The notes under the pieces are model-generated. The model was not told the DNA's origin, did not search any database, and saw only the letters and a program-made list of their open reading frames with translations. Positions 8,845 to 18,040 of a stretch of 51,599 nucleotides of DNA are shown here, piece by piece (the stretch's first letter is position 1; every line of letters begins with the position of its first letter). The DNA comes from Pseudomonas monteilii NBRC 103158 = DSM 14164 (lineage in GTDB: Bacteria; Pseudomonadota; Gammaproteobacteria; Pseudomonadales; Pseudomonadaceae), in the NCBI RefSeq assembly GCF_000730605.1, contig NZ_BBIS01000041.1:1-51599 (forward strand). The letters run 5' to 3'. The position numbers and the translations under genes were made by a program.

Positions 8845-8986
8845 TCAGTGGGCGGATGCGCAGGGCAACCCCGTAGCCATGCGTGACGAGGCCCGGTTGT
8901 GCGGAGTTCGATGTGGGCGAGCAGTGCCGGTTAGCGCTGTTCACCGTCTATAGTTTGGGCAACGCTCATTTGCGAAGGATGCTCCC

Positions 8987-9442
8987 ATGGCCAAAACATC
9001 ACACCTGACAGCCCTGCTGACTGCGTTGGCAGTGGCATTCGCCGCTGGCCCGACCTTTGCCGACCCAGGTAACGGCAAAGGGCAGGGTCACGGCAAGGCA
9101 CAGCATGCTCAAGGCCAGGGCAATGCAGGTAGCCACAAGCAGGGGAAGGGCGGTAACGATTGGCATGGTGGCCCGTCCATCGACCGCGGCGATGTGCTGG
9201 CTATTCTTGGCGGTCACCGCAGTTACTGGAGCCCAGGGCCTGCATTGCCGCCCGGCATTCAGAAGAACCTGGCGCGTGGCAAGCCGCTGCCGCCCGGCAT
9301 CGCCAAGAAGCTGGACGGTCGCTTGCTGGGACAGTTGCCTCACTACGATGGCTATGAGTGGATGCAGGCGGGTGCGGACCTGATACTTGTCGCTGCGGCA
9401 ACCGGGATTATTTACGAAGTGTTGAACGGGGCGTTCGACTGA
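8987..9442 (+). CDS. exported CigR/RcnB-like protein
   Basis: Protein of 151 residues with a Sec signal peptide (cleavage near AxA at about residue 25, TFADP). A low-complexity Gly/Gln/His/Lys region (27-60) follows, and then a C-terminal domain with two LPPGI-type repeats (LPPGIQKNLARGKPLPPGIAKKL) ending in a hydrophobic segment (about 126-146). This layout is that of the CigR anti-virulence / RcnB family, small periplasmic proteins of poorly known role; RcnB itself affects nickel and cobalt balance in E. coli. The His-rich stretch would suit metal binding, but that is inference. AAGGA precedes the ATG. Confidence 0.75.
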   Translation: MAKTSHLTALLTALAVAFAAGPTFADPGNGKGQGHGKAQHAQGQGNAGSHKQGKGGNDWHGGPSIDRGDVLAILGGHRSYWSPGPALPPGIQKNLARGKPLPPGIAKKLDGRLLGQLPHYDGYEWMQAGADLILVAAATGIIYEVLNGAFD

Positions 9443-9471
9443 GCAGTGCTGAGCCACCCCGCGCAGGCTAG

Positions 9472-10236
9472 TCAGCGCCGCCGCAATACCGTGGCCAGCC
9501 CAACGGTCAGCGCCACGGCGCAGAGCATGGCCAGGCTGATGGCGACGGTAACGCCCCACGTGTCGAGCAATGCTGCCAGCACCAGGTAAAACGCAATTAC
9601 GCCCACCGCCCCAATCGCATTGCCCCGCACCATGGCCGCCATGCCGGCCCGGCCATTCTGCACATGGGCGAACACCACCAGCGGCCAGGCAATCACTGGA
9701 ATCGGCGCCAGCATCCCGCTGGTTGCCGGGCCCAGCCAGCTGGCCAGGCGGGTGGTGATCAGCAGCAGGGACGTGGCAGCTACCATTCGCAGCGGGATCT
9801 CCCAGTACCGGTGCCGGGGGCGGGCTAGGGTATCGGGTTTGGGCTCGTGACCGCTGGCGCGTATCAGCACACCGATCAGCACCAGCGCCACGGCAATCGA
9901 CAGGTACAGGTTGCCCCAGTGCGTAAACGCATAGGCAGCCGACCCGTAAAACAGCAAAGCCAGCGGCACGGCCTGGGCGAGGCCGAGCCTGCGTGTGGCC
10001 AACAGGTAAAACATATAGGTGGCTTGCACCGCCGCCAGGCCGCCCAGCGCGCCGGGCAATGCGCCCAAGGCGAAGGCTGTGCCCTGTTCCAGGCACAGAA
10101 AGGTCATCACCAGCGCGGAGGTGATCGGCAGGCCGGACAGCAGCCCACCCAGCAGGCCGCCCCAGCGCCGCGAGGCAAGGGAAATGGCCCACATCAGCAG
10201 GGGCGTGACAATCAGCTTGACGTAGAACAGGGTCAT
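9472..10236 (-). CDS. multispanning membrane protein, unknown function
   Basis: Hydrophobic protein of 254 residues with about eight predicted membrane segments. It begins MTLFYVKLIVTPLLMW and shows repeated Gly-rich helices (GGLLGGLLSGLPITS), ending in a short Arg tail. It resembles uncharacterised pseudomonad membrane proteins; I cannot assign a substrate. No strong Shine-Dalgarno is visible. It lies 64 bp downstream of metY on the same strand, so it may be co-transcribed with it, but nothing in the sequence links it to sulfur metabolism. Confidence 0.75.
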   Translation of the reverse strand: MTLFYVKLIVTPLLMWAISLASRRWGGLLGGLLSGLPITSALVMTFLCLEQGTAFALGALPGALGGLAAVQATYMFYLLATRRLGLAQAVPLALLFYGSAAYAFTHWGNLYLSIAVALVLIGVLIRASGHEPKPDTLARPRHRYWEIPLRMVAATSLLLITTRLASWLGPATSGMLAPIPVIAWPLVVFAHVQNGRAGMAAMVRGNAIGAVGVIAFYLVLAALLDTWGVTVAISLAMLCAVALTVGLATVLRRR

Positions 10237-10300
10237 TGCGGGGGTGTCCAGGCTCAGAGAAGGTGCGCCCGCCGTCAGTATTGGGTGGGGCGCGGATGCA

Positions 10301-11578
10301 TTAGGTGCGGCTGGCCTCCAGTGCCTGGGCTAGGTCGGCGATGATGTCGTCACTGTGCTCGATGCCGATCGACAAACGCACCATGTCCCGTGGCACGCCG
10401 GCCCTTTCCAGCTCTTCATCGTTGAGCTGGCGGTGGGTGGTGGAGGCGGGGTGGCAGGCCAGCGACTTGGCGTCGCCGATGTTCACCAGGCGCACCACCA
10501 GTTGCAGCGCATCGATGAAGCGTGCACCGGCCGCCTGGCCTCCCTTGATGCCAAATGACAAGATCGAAGCGGGCTTGCCACCGGTGTAACGCTGGGCCAG
10601 TTCATGCTCGGGGTGGTCCGGCAGCCCGGCATACTTCACCCAGGCCACCTGTTCGTGAGCCTGCAGGTAATGGGCGACCTTCAGGGCGTTTTCGGTGTGG
10701 CGTTCCATGCGCAGGGCCAACGTTTCCAGGCCTTGCAGGATCAGGAAGGCGTTGAACGGCGACAGCGCGGCGCCGGTGTTGCGCAACGGCACCACGCGGC
10801 AGCGGCCGATGAAGGCGGCGGGGCCGAAGGCCTCGGTATAGGTGACGCCGTGGTAGGAAGGGTCGGGCGTATTGAGCAGGGCGAAACGTTCTTTGTTGTC
10901 CGCCCAGGGGAACTTGCCGGAGTCGATGACGATGCCGCCGATGCTGGTGCCGTGGCCGCCGATGTACTTGGTCAGCGAATGCACGACAATGTCCGCACCA
11001 TGTTCGAATGGGCGGCACAGCACTGGGGTGGCCACGGTGTTGTCGACGATCAGGGGCACACCATGGCGGTGGGCGGCTTCGGCCAGTGCAGCGATATCGA
11101 CGATATTGCCGGCGGGGTTGCCGATGGACTCGCAGAACACCGCCTTGGTGCGTGGGTCAATCAATGCTTCGAGGCCCGCGATGTCGTCATGGGCGGCGAA
11201 GCGGGTATGGATACCCATGCGTGGCAGGGTATGGGCCAGCAAGTTGTAGGTACCACCGTACAGCTTGGCCACCGAGACAATATTGTCGCCGGCCTCGGCG
11301 ACCGTCTGGATGGCGTAGGTGATGGCTGCCATGCCCGAGGCCACCGCCAGCGCGCCAACCCCGCCTTCGAGGGCGGCCATGCGCTGCTCCAGCACGTCGT
11401 TGGTGGGGTTCATGATGCGCGAGTAGATGTTGCCGGCCACCTTCAGGTCGAACAGGTCGGCACCGTGCTGGGTGTCGTCGAAGGCGAAGGAGGTGGTCTG
11501 GTAAATGGGTACGGCCACCGCCCGGGTGGTCGGGTCGGGGCTGAAGCCCGCATGGACGGCGAGGGTTTCCAGCTTCAT
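10301..11578 (-). CDS. metY: O-acetylhomoserine sulfhydrylase / homocysteine synthase
   Basis: PLP-dependent Cys/Met metabolism enzyme of 425 residues, making homocysteine from O-acetyl- or O-succinyl-homoserine and sulfide (direct sulfhydrylation) in the cytoplasm. Family features are the N-terminal LETLAVHAG block, YSRIMNPTNDVLEQR, and the Schiff-base Lys in VVHSLTKYIGGHG. The length matches MetY (about 425) rather than the shorter MetB/MetZ (about 390-400). The ATG at 11578 has AAGGA just upstream; a longer in-frame start at 11617 adds an unconserved tail. It is followed by a membrane protein gene 64 bp on. Confidence 0.92.
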   Translation of the reverse strand: MKLETLAVHAGFSPDPTTRAVAVPIYQTTSFAFDDTQHGADLFDLKVAGNIYSRIMNPTNDVLEQRMAALEGGVGALAVASGMAAITYAIQTVAEAGDNIVSVAKLYGGTYNLLAHTLPRMGIHTRFAAHDDIAGLEALIDPRTKAVFCESIGNPAGNIVDIAALAEAAHRHGVPLIVDNTVATPVLCRPFEHGADIVVHSLTKYIGGHGTSIGGIVIDSGKFPWADNKERFALLNTPDPSYHGVTYTEAFGPAAFIGRCRVVPLRNTGAALSPFNAFLILQGLETLALRMERHTENALKVAHYLQAHEQVAWVKYAGLPDHPEHELAQRYTGGKPASILSFGIKGGQAAGARFIDALQLVVRLVNIGDAKSLACHPASTTHRQLNDEELERAGVPRDMVRLSIGIEHSDDIIADLAQALEASRT

Positions 11579-11862
11579 GCAATCGTTCCTTGAGCGTGGG
11601 TGGAAGCGTTCGAGCATGCGGTGGTGCGAGGGCGTGGGTCAAGGGCGTCGTGCCGGCGCTCACTGGGCCTGGGCAGATTGTAAAGATAGGCAAAGATTCC
11701 ACGGGCCATCATGCCGCCGCTCTAGAATCCGCCCGCTGCCGCACCGGCCCACGGTGGGCGGCAGATCTAGCCTTGTGGAGCGTTCCAATGAAGTCGAAAC
11801 ACCTTTTCCGCGGAACGCACTGCCTCGGCCGGGCTGCAACAGTGCACCCGGCGCGAGTGCAC

Positions 11863-12654
11863 TCACCACACGATCCGCTCGCCGTCCCACCCCCAAAAGC
11901 TTCCACTCTCTGCCGGCCCAAGCCGCCCCACCTGCTCGATCACGCACTGTGCGGCAAATGCCGGCTCAAACAGCCTCCCTTCCGGCACGTTCCCCTGAAA
12001 CGGTCGCGACAGTTCGGTATCGGTGGTTCCCGGATGCAGTGCCAACAGGGTAGCCGCAGGGTTGACGCGTTTCAGCTCGATGCTTGCCGTGTGCAGTAGC
12101 TGATTCAGCGCCGCCTTGCTCGCACGATAGCTGTACCAGCCACCCAGTCGGTTGTCGCCGATCGAGCCAACCCTGGCCGACAGCGCTGCAAAGGTTGCGG
12201 GCTGTTTGCGCAGCAATGGCAGCAGGTGCTTGAGCAACAAGATGGGGGCGAACGCATTGGTGGCGAAGCTGGCCTGCAAACTGGCGAGGTTCAATTGGCC
12301 CAGCGACTTCTCGGCTTTGGCCCCCTCCTTGTGGAGGAGGCCGAGTGTGCTGATCACCAGATGAAGGTGCGTGCAGGCAATGCCCACCTCGCTTGCAAGC
12401 GCGGTAAGTGCCAGCTCGTCGCGCGCATCGTAGTCCAGTAGTACCACGCGTTCGCCATGTGCCTGGGCAAGTGCAAGCAGCCCGTCAGCGGCGCTGGCGT
12501 GCCGCGCCACGGCCCAGACCCGGCTAACATCGTCGCGGGCCAGCAATGCCGTGCACAGCGCCAGGCCTATGCCTCGGCTTGCACCGCAGACCAACACACT
12601 GGCTTTGCCGGTCAGTCCGGGGATCAAAGCCATTGAGCGCGCTTCGTGAGACAC
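11863..12654 (-). CDS. short-chain dehydrogenase/reductase (C-factor/CsgA-like)
   Basis: Classical-size SDR of 263 residues. The NAD(P)-binding motif is GASRGIG near the N-terminus and the catalytic YxxxK is in YSYRASKAALN. The family Asn-rich stretch is loosely kept. The Arg beside the first Gly motif and the overall similarity to CsgA/C-factor-like cytoplasmic SDRs suggest NADP(H) use. The GTG start at 12654 has AGGGTGA about six bases upstream; an internal ATG at 12633 is the alternative. The substrate is unknown. Confidence 0.85.
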   Translation of the reverse strand: MSHEARSMALIPGLTGKASVLVCGASRGIGLALCTALLARDDVSRVWAVARHASAADGLLALAQAHGERVVLLDYDARDELALTALASEVGIACTHLHLVISTLGLLHKEGAKAEKSLGQLNLASLQASFATNAFAPILLLKHLLPLLRKQPATFAALSARVGSIGDNRLGGWYSYRASKAALNQLLHTASIELKRVNPAATLLALHPGTTDTELSRPFQGNVPEGRLFEPAFAAQCVIEQVGRLGPAESGSFWGWDGERIVW

Positions 12655-12753
12655 TTTTGATCACCCTTGCAGGTTCGTTTCACAGTCCTGCTATTGGAGT
12701 TCTGCCTTTCCGGATCCGAGGTTGTGAGGGCTGCGTAGCGCAGCACAGCTAGT

Positions 12754-13785
12754 CTACGTTGCGGGCAAAATAGTGGCTACTGTCGCATCTTGCGCTGAGT
12801 GTTCAGTTTGCACAGTTTCAGCAGGTGCCGTGATTGGGTGAGAAAGCTTCGGCGTCGCGTGCCTGTTGGCCACCCCGAATGGCACATGCACCATTGGCAG
12901 ATTCCCGGCAGGCGATTGCAAGTGAGTGCGCTGGTCGTCAAAGAACACATGCGGCTTGAGGATCGACAGCACCCTGGGCTTTTCCATCCCGCCTAGAAAG
13001 AAGCATTCATCCGGCGACACGCCCCAATCCTTCAAGGTCGTCACCACACGCTCATGCGAGGGTGCGTTGCGCGCCGTGACGATGGCGATGCGCAAAATCC
13101 GCTTGTAGTTTGGGTCTTCTGCCAGCTTGCGATCCTCCAGCATGCGAATCAGTGAAAGTTTGCGGTACAAGTCTGCCAAGGGCCCTGGCGAGTGCGGGGT
13201 GCCTTTGTGTACGCGCTCATGTTCCTGAAAGTCGTTCAGGTTGTCGTTGCGCTTGTACACGCTCTCTGCCTCGTCATCGGCAATCACGCCATCGAAGTCG
13301 AAGGCCACCCGTAGCTCTGTGTCTATTTCATCGTCGTAGATGCGTGTGGGCAGCACCCGCCCAGCCGGGTAGTTGGCGTCGATAGCCTTTTGCACATCTT
13401 CTTCGTTGGCACTGAGGAACAGCGAGGCATTGAACGCCGGGATGTATTCATAGGGCGAGCGGCCCGACATGAACGCCGCGCGGGTAATGTCCAGCTGGTA
13501 GTGGCTTATCGAGCGAAACACCCGCAGGCCGGTTGCCGGCGAGTTGCGTGAGAGCAATACCACTTCCACTGGCAATTGGTCGGGGAAGGCCTGGTTGATG
13601 CTCAGGAAGCGGCGAATGAACGGGAACGCCACTCCCCTGGGAAACGGTTCGTCCAGGTTGTCTTCCTGGTGCTGACGGTAGGCCTCGACCCCTCGGGTCT
13701 TGTAGATGTCGTCCGAGACGGTGAGGTCGAACAGCGCACTCGAGGCAACGCCGATGACCAGTTTCTGTTCAATGGGGTAAGGCAT
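12754..13785 (-). CDS. 5'-nucleotidase (cytosolic type I-like)
   Basis: Protein of 343 residues matching the bacterial relatives of cytosolic 5'-nucleotidase 1. A HAD-like catalytic motif AFDFDGVIADDEAE places the nucleophile and acid/base at D163 and D165. Downstream VTARNAPSHERV and FFLGGMEKPRVLSILKPHVFFDDQ blocks supply the Lys and acidic metal site. It would dephosphorylate nucleoside 5'-monophosphates in the cytoplasm. The ATG at 13785 follows GGAG at suitable distance; a longer frame to 13815 exists but lacks such a site. The C-terminal 30 residues are Thr/Ala rich and probably disordered. Confidence 0.87.
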   Translation of the reverse strand: MPYPIEQKLVIGVASSALFDLTVSDDIYKTRGVEAYRQHQEDNLDEPFPRGVAFPFIRRFLSINQAFPDQLPVEVVLLSRNSPATGLRVFRSISHYQLDITRAAFMSGRSPYEYIPAFNASLFLSANEEDVQKAIDANYPAGRVLPTRIYDDEIDTELRVAFDFDGVIADDEAESVYKRNDNLNDFQEHERVHKGTPHSPGPLADLYRKLSLIRMLEDRKLAEDPNYKRILRIAIVTARNAPSHERVVTTLKDWGVSPDECFFLGGMEKPRVLSILKPHVFFDDQRTHLQSPAGNLPMVHVPFGVANRHATPKLSHPITAPAETVQTEHSAQDATVATILPAT

Positions 13786-13843
13786 GAAGCTGCTCCTGCA
13801 AGTGGCCTGGGGCAAGTGTACGCGTACGCTGTGTGTAAAGCCC

Positions 13844-14089
13844 TCAGGCCTGCGGCGTCAGCCCGAGCAGCACTTGAATCTGGTACTGCAACTGGCTCAC
13901 ATGTTCGCGCTCTGCGCGCAGGGCCGCGTGCAACTTACTGTTCTCCTGTTTGTGAAGGCGGGCGGTTTGCTCCAGTTCACGGTCGCTCTGCAGCAAGTTC
14001 CACATCTCGCCTTGGCGGACGGATTGCAGGCATACAAGCAGCAGGGTGATGCCGCAGACGCACAACAGGGAGATTTCCAGCGCTTCCAT
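13844..14089 (-). CDS. small membrane-anchored coiled-coil protein
   Basis: Protein of 81 residues with one N-terminal membrane segment (about 4-22). A charged helical region (about 25-72), rich in Glu, Gln, Leu and Arg with heptad-like spacing, looks like a coiled coil. It is unrecognised. AAGGA lies about eight bases before the ATG. It lies 58 bp upstream of the 5'-nucleotidase gene on the same strand and could share its transcript. Confidence 0.6.
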   Translation of the reverse strand: MEALEISLLCVCGITLLLVCLQSVRQGEMWNLLQSDRELEQTARLHKQENSKLHAALRAEREHVSQLQYQIQVLLGLTPQA

Positions 14090-14498
14090 TTAATGTTTCC
14101 TTGGGACGTGGCAACAAGCCGGTAAGCGAGACGATATGTCTATTATTAATACATGTCGATATTGGTGACTTGTACAGGTAAAGGAATGGTGCAGGTTCCG
14201 AGGGGCTTGTTGGGTGCGGCAGCCTGCAGGATCAAAGCAATCTGATATCACGCTATGGATGCAGCGCCATTCTGGCAAGGCTTTGCTTGCAATCGGCCTG
14301 TTGTTGGCAGAAGAAGGGCAGTTTTGCCCAAATATGGCTGGTTAGTTGACATATACAGGAGGCTTTACGTGGCTTTGAGCAAGCCGGTCAGGCTTCTTAG
14401 ATGCTGACCAACCACTCAAATGCGCGACGCATCAGTGGATCCGGTGATGCCATTTTGATAGCTTGCCGCCCATTACCGCTGTATCCGGACAGGAATTG
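14090..14498. other. 409-bp intergenic region with promoter-like AT-rich block and a 12-codon ORF
   Basis: The region separates two divergent small membrane protein genes. An AT-rich block near 14130-14180 with ATATGT...ACATGT dyad symmetry could be a promoter or operator. At 14357-14362 a perfect AGGAGG lies six bases before GTG 14369, opening a 12-codon frame (MALSKPVRLLRC) that stops at 14405-14407, 91 bp before the next gene. No longer coding frame looks credible. Confidence 0.4.
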
Positions 14499-14984
14499 AT
14501 GAACCAGCCACACGAACACAGCACTTTGACCCCGCTCGCGAAGCCGACGGTGGACAAGGTGATCGAAAGCACCGCTCAGGCAGACACTTCGCCTCAGCAG
14601 GCCGCTGAGCAAGGCACGTTGCAGGCCAGTATCGATGCACTGAACCAGAAGCTTGTGGCCAGTACCCTGGCCCGGGTGCAGAAGGAAGGGGTTATCCGCA
14701 AGCGCCTTGAACAGCACCAGCAGCAACTGGCAGAAGGCAACCTGGCCAGGGAGGGCCTGTCGAACACGGTGACCACGGCGCTGAAGAAGCTCGCACAGGC
14801 GACCAACACCCAGGCAGACCGCGTGGACAGCGTGGAGGCGCGGTTGGCCAGCCTGGCCGAACGCCAGTGTGAGTGCGAGAGCCAGCGAGCGAACGGTTGG
14901 CCAGCGTACCTGGAGCGTCATGCGGTGTCGTTGGTGGCCTTGGCTGTGGCGGTGTTCACGCTGGGGCTGCACGTGCTTGGTTAA
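14499..14984 (+). CDS. hypothetical coiled-coil protein with C-terminal membrane anchor
   Basis: Protein of 161 residues, unrecognised. A polar N-terminus precedes a long helical region (about 40-125) rich in Gln, Ala, Leu, Glu and Lys, probably coiled coil. A CECES-type Cys pair follows, then a single hydrophobic segment at the extreme C-terminus (VSLVALAVAVFTLGLHVLG). The arrangement suggests a tail-anchored inner-membrane protein with a cytoplasmic coiled coil. AGGA lies just before ATG 14499; an earlier in-frame start at 14463 has no such site. It ends 6 bp from the convergent LysR gene. Confidence 0.6.
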   Translation: MNQPHEHSTLTPLAKPTVDKVIESTAQADTSPQQAAEQGTLQASIDALNQKLVASTLARVQKEGVIRKRLEQHQQQLAEGNLAREGLSNTVTTALKKLAQATNTQADRVDSVEARLASLAERQCECESQRANGWPAYLERHAVSLVALAVAVFTLGLHVLG

Positions 14985-14990
14985 CGCCCG

Positions 14991-15902
14991 CTACAGGGGC
15001 CTGCGCACGCTGCACGACAGCTGCTCTACCAGAAAATCCACAAACACCCGCACCCGCGCCGGCATCGCAGAGCCGCCTACGAACACCGCATGAATCGGCT
15101 CGCGATCGTCAGGGTTGTACGCCTCCAGCAGCGGTACCAGCTGCCCGCTGGCCAGGTCATCGACCACGGTGAAGGTACCGATGCGCGCTATGCCAGCCCC
15201 CAACCTGGCCAGTTGCGCCAGGGCTTCACCGCTGCTGCATTCGATATTACCGGTCACCTTCAGTGAAAACACTTCGCCATTGCGGCGAAACGGCCAGTCG
15301 GGCGCGGCGCGGCGAAAGTTGAAGCGCAGGCAGTTGTGCCGGGCCAGGTCCTCAGGCACCAATGGGGTACCGCAGCGTTGCAGGTACTCGGGCGAGGCGA
15401 CCACTACCTGGCCGGTTTCGCCAATGGCACGCGCACTCAACGAGCTGTCTGGCAGGTGACCGAAGCGCAGCGCCACGTCGGTCTGGCCGCCGAGAATGTC
15501 GGCAACCTCGTCGCTGAGGGTCAGGTCGACCAGCACTTGAGGATAACGCGCGCTGAACGCTGCCAGCAGCGGCACCACGGTCAGGCGGCCATGGCCAAGC
15601 GCCGCGCTGACCCGCAAACGTCCGCGTGGCACGCCTTGGTCGGTGATGGCGTCCTCTAGCTCCAGCATGTCGGCCAGCACCCGCCGCGCACCGCGCAGGT
15701 AGGCCTCACCCTCGGGGGTGAGGGTGATCGCCCGGGTGGTGCGCAGCAGCAGGCGCGTGCCCAGGCGCTGTTCGGTGCGGGCGAGGATGCGGCTGACAGC
15801 AGAAGGTGTCAGGCCCAGTGCCCGGGCGGCGGCGGACAGGCTGCCTTCTTGCGCCACCCTGGCAAAAATCTCCATCTCTCCGGATCTTCCACTGAAGTCC
15901 AT
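14991..15902 (-). CDS. LysR-family transcriptional regulator
   Basis: LTTR of 303 residues. The N-terminal winged helix (about 8-66) has the usual GSLSAAARALGLTPSAVSRILARTE signature, and a periplasmic-binding-like effector domain fills the rest. The helical linker carries the common RGRLRVS start of the effector domain. ATG 15902 is chosen (a TTG at 15932 also exists); the Shine-Dalgarno is weak. It is divergent from an MFS exporter with 94 bp between starts, so that exporter is the likely target. It resembles the DhcR/AaeR-like class of repressors, but the effector is unknown. Confidence 0.9.
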   Translation of the reverse strand: MDFSGRSGEMEIFARVAQEGSLSAAARALGLTPSAVSRILARTEQRLGTRLLLRTTRAITLTPEGEAYLRGARRVLADMLELEDAITDQGVPRGRLRVSAALGHGRLTVVPLLAAFSARYPQVLVDLTLSDEVADILGGQTDVALRFGHLPDSSLSARAIGETGQVVVASPEYLQRCGTPLVPEDLARHNCLRFNFRRAAPDWPFRRNGEVFSLKVTGNIECSSGEALAQLARLGAGIARIGTFTVVDDLASGQLVPLLEAYNPDDREPIHAVFVGGSAMPARVRVFVDFLVEQLSCSVRRPL

Positions 15903-15996
15903 TTGTGTCTCGCAGGCAAAGGTGATTCGCAAAAACGCAGTCTAGTGCGGTTTTTAAACACTTTGTAGCATTTGCGGCATAGATAAGGAGCTTGCC

Positions 15997-17166
15997 ATGC
16001 GTATCAATCCACCTCTGGTCGCACTCGCCATCGGTGCCTTCGGCATCGGTGTCACCGAGTTCGCCCCCATGGGCATGTTGCCCAGTATCGCCACCGACCT
16101 TGGCGTTTCCATTCCTGCTGCAGGGCTGTTGGTCAGTGCCTATGCCATCGGTGTGCTGATTGGCGCGCCGCTGATGACCCTGGCCACGGTGAAGATCCCG
16201 CGACGTTACCTGTTGATCGGGCTGATGGCCATTTTCACCTTGGGCAACCTGATGTCCGCGCTGGCCAGTGACTACGCCAGCCTGCTGGTGGCCCGGGTGG
16301 TCACTTCGTTGAACCACGGCGCATTTTTCGGCATCGGCTCGATCGTTGCGGCCAGTGTGGTGCCGCCCGAAAAGCGGGCTGGTGCCGTGGCGGCGATGTT
16401 CATGGGCTTGACCCTGGCCACCATCGGAGGGGTGCCGCTGGCGACCTGGTTTGGTGAAATGCTGGGCTGGCGCACAGCGTTCTGGGGTATTGCCGGGCTT
16501 GGCCTGGTGGCGATGACCACGCTCTGGTATGCGCTGCCCAATGTTGCATTGCCCAAGGGTGATGGGGCCATGGCAGAAATCCGCGTGTTGGGCCGCGGCC
16601 CGGTATTGGCGGCCTTGCTGCTGACCGTGGTGGGTTCCAGTGCAATGTTTACTGTGTTCACCTACATCGCGCCAATCCTGCAGAACGAGGCGGCGGCGTC
16701 TACCACCTTCGTGACAGTCATGCTGGTGCTGTTCGGGGTGGGCCTGACCTTGGGGAATATGTGGGGTGGCAAGGCGGCGGACCGCTCTATCGATCGCACG
16801 CTGATGCTGTCGTTGGCGGTGCTGATTGCGGTGCTGCTGGTGTTTCCGCTGGTTCTGGCCTGGCCACTGCCGACGGCTTTGGCGGTGCTGGTCTGGGGGG
16901 GCGCCAGCTTTGCCCTGGTGCCGCCGTTGCAGATGCGGGTGATGGAAGCGGCCAAGGATGCGCCCAACCTGGCGTCGGCGGTGAACATCGGCGCGTTCAA
17001 CCTGGGCAATGCGATTGGCGCGGCGCTCGGTGGCGCGGTGATCAATGCAGGGTTGGGTTACTCGGCGATTGCCCTGGCAGGGGCGGCGATGGCGGCTTTG
17101 GGGCTGGTGATGGTGCTGCTGTTTGCCTGGCGTGGTCGGGGGGTGGCGGCCCAGGTTGCGGTGTAA
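15997..17166 (+). CDS. MFS efflux transporter (DHA1/AraJ-type)
   Basis: Twelve-segment major facilitator protein of 389 residues. The N-terminal block (LAIGAFGIGVTEFAPMGML) and motif RVVTSLNHGAFFGIG are those of the AraJ/chloramphenicol-resistance/sugar efflux branch of DHA1 drug:H+ antiporters. AAGGAG lies before the ATG. The LysR gene is divergent 94 bp away and a strong terminator follows, so this is a single-gene unit. The substrate may be sugars, arabinosides or drugs; the sequence does not decide. Confidence 0.9.
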   Translation: MRINPPLVALAIGAFGIGVTEFAPMGMLPSIATDLGVSIPAAGLLVSAYAIGVLIGAPLMTLATVKIPRRYLLIGLMAIFTLGNLMSALASDYASLLVARVVTSLNHGAFFGIGSIVAASVVPPEKRAGAVAAMFMGLTLATIGGVPLATWFGEMLGWRTAFWGIAGLGLVAMTTLWYALPNVALPKGDGAMAEIRVLGRGPVLAALLLTVVGSSAMFTVFTYIAPILQNEAAASTTFVTVMLVLFGVGLTLGNMWGGKAADRSIDRTLMLSLAVLIAVLLVFPLVLAWPLPTALAVLVWGGASFALVPPLQMRVMEAAKDAPNLASAVNIGAFNLGNAIGAALGGAVINAGLGYSAIALAGAAMAALGLVMVLLFAWRGRGVAAQVAV

Positions 17167-17177
17167 CAAGCGGGTAT

Positions 17178-17215
17178 CGCCGGGGCTGCACGTAGCCCCG
17201 GCGTCTTCCTTTTTG
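17178..17215 (+). terminator. Rho-independent terminator after MFS gene
   Basis: CGCCGGGGCT (17178-17187) pairs with AGCCCCGGCG (17194-17203): a perfect 10-bp stem with a 6-base loop. TCTTCCTTTTT follows. It is the clearest intrinsic terminator in the window. Confidence 0.85.
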
Positions 17216-17218
17216 CTG

Positions 17219-17842
17219 TTAGGGCGTGCCGTTGCGACCATGCAGGTGATAGGCCGGGCGCTCGCTCAGGCGCTCGTAGTAATCACGTACGGCCGGCAAG
17301 TGCGGGTGCTCGAACGGTGTTTCGAACCAGCGGTTGACCGACAGGCCAACAGGGATGTCGGCCAGGGTGAACTGGCTGCCGGCCACATAGGCACCGGTGC
17401 TGGCCAGCTGGCGGTCGAGGATGTGCATGTAACGTGACCACTCGGCGCAGCCGGCGGCAAGCGCCTGTGGGTCCTGGTGGGCGGGCGAATGCCTGACCAG
17501 CGACATGAATGCATAGCTCCAGGAGCGGTTCAGGTCCGAGGCCTGCCAGTCGATCCACTGGTCGATCCTGGCCCGTGCCTGCGCCTCGCTCGGGTAGAAC
17601 GCGGTGGCACCGTAGCGGTTGGCCAGGTAGCGGATGATGCTGTTGGACTCCCACAGCGTAAAGTCGCCATCCTGGATCACCGGGATCATGGCGTTGGGGT
17701 TAAGTGCTAGGAACTCGGCATGGTCGGTAGGCTGGAAGCCCGAGCCCCAGTCTTCACGCTCGAACGCGACTTCGAACTCGGCACAGGCCCACAGGACTTT
17801 CCGCACGTTGATGGAAGAGGCTCTGCCCAGTATCCGTAGCAT
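17219..17842 (-). CDS. glutathione S-transferase family protein
   Basis: Protein of 207 residues with an N-terminal thioredoxin-like domain (about 1-77). A Ser-rich active-site region (RASSINVRKVLWACAE), the cis-Pro motif MIPVIQDGD and the glutathione gamma-glutamyl-binding ES pair (WESNSIIRYLA) are present. The C-terminal all-alpha domain has the N-capping motif TLADIPVG. It probably conjugates or reduces electrophiles in the cytoplasm. The Asn/Ser at the active site suggests a beta- or theta-like bacterial class. ATG 17842 has AAGGA upstream; a longer frame to 17899 is less likely. Confidence 0.9.
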   Translation of the reverse strand: MLRILGRASSINVRKVLWACAEFEVAFEREDWGSGFQPTDHAEFLALNPNAMIPVIQDGDFTLWESNSIIRYLANRYGATAFYPSEAQARARIDQWIDWQASDLNRSWSYAFMSLVRHSPAHQDPQALAAGCAEWSRYMHILDRQLASTGAYVAGSQFTLADIPVGLSVNRWFETPFEHPHLPAVRDYYERLSERPAYHLHGRNGTP

Positions 17843-18040
17843 GGTGTTCGTCCTTGTAGAGGGGGAGTTGATCGTCCGCCACTGCCCAGGGCTGGTCAAG
17901 GGGCAGATCAGCGACTGAGCGCCCCTTTAGCCGAGTTCTTGTAGTCCATTTCCGAAAGTAACCCTTTCCACCCCATTGGCCATTGTGGTCGCGCCGGCAG
18001 CCCCCTAGTCTCGGCACGCTCGTAACCCCGAGGAATGGAT

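Noticed and set aside
11788..12099. ATG with upstream GGAG opening a plus-strand frame into the SDR gene
   Set aside because: The frame runs antisense through the conserved C-terminus of the SDR and has a Pro/Arg/His-rich composition. It may be the start of a lost gene, but coding cannot be supported.
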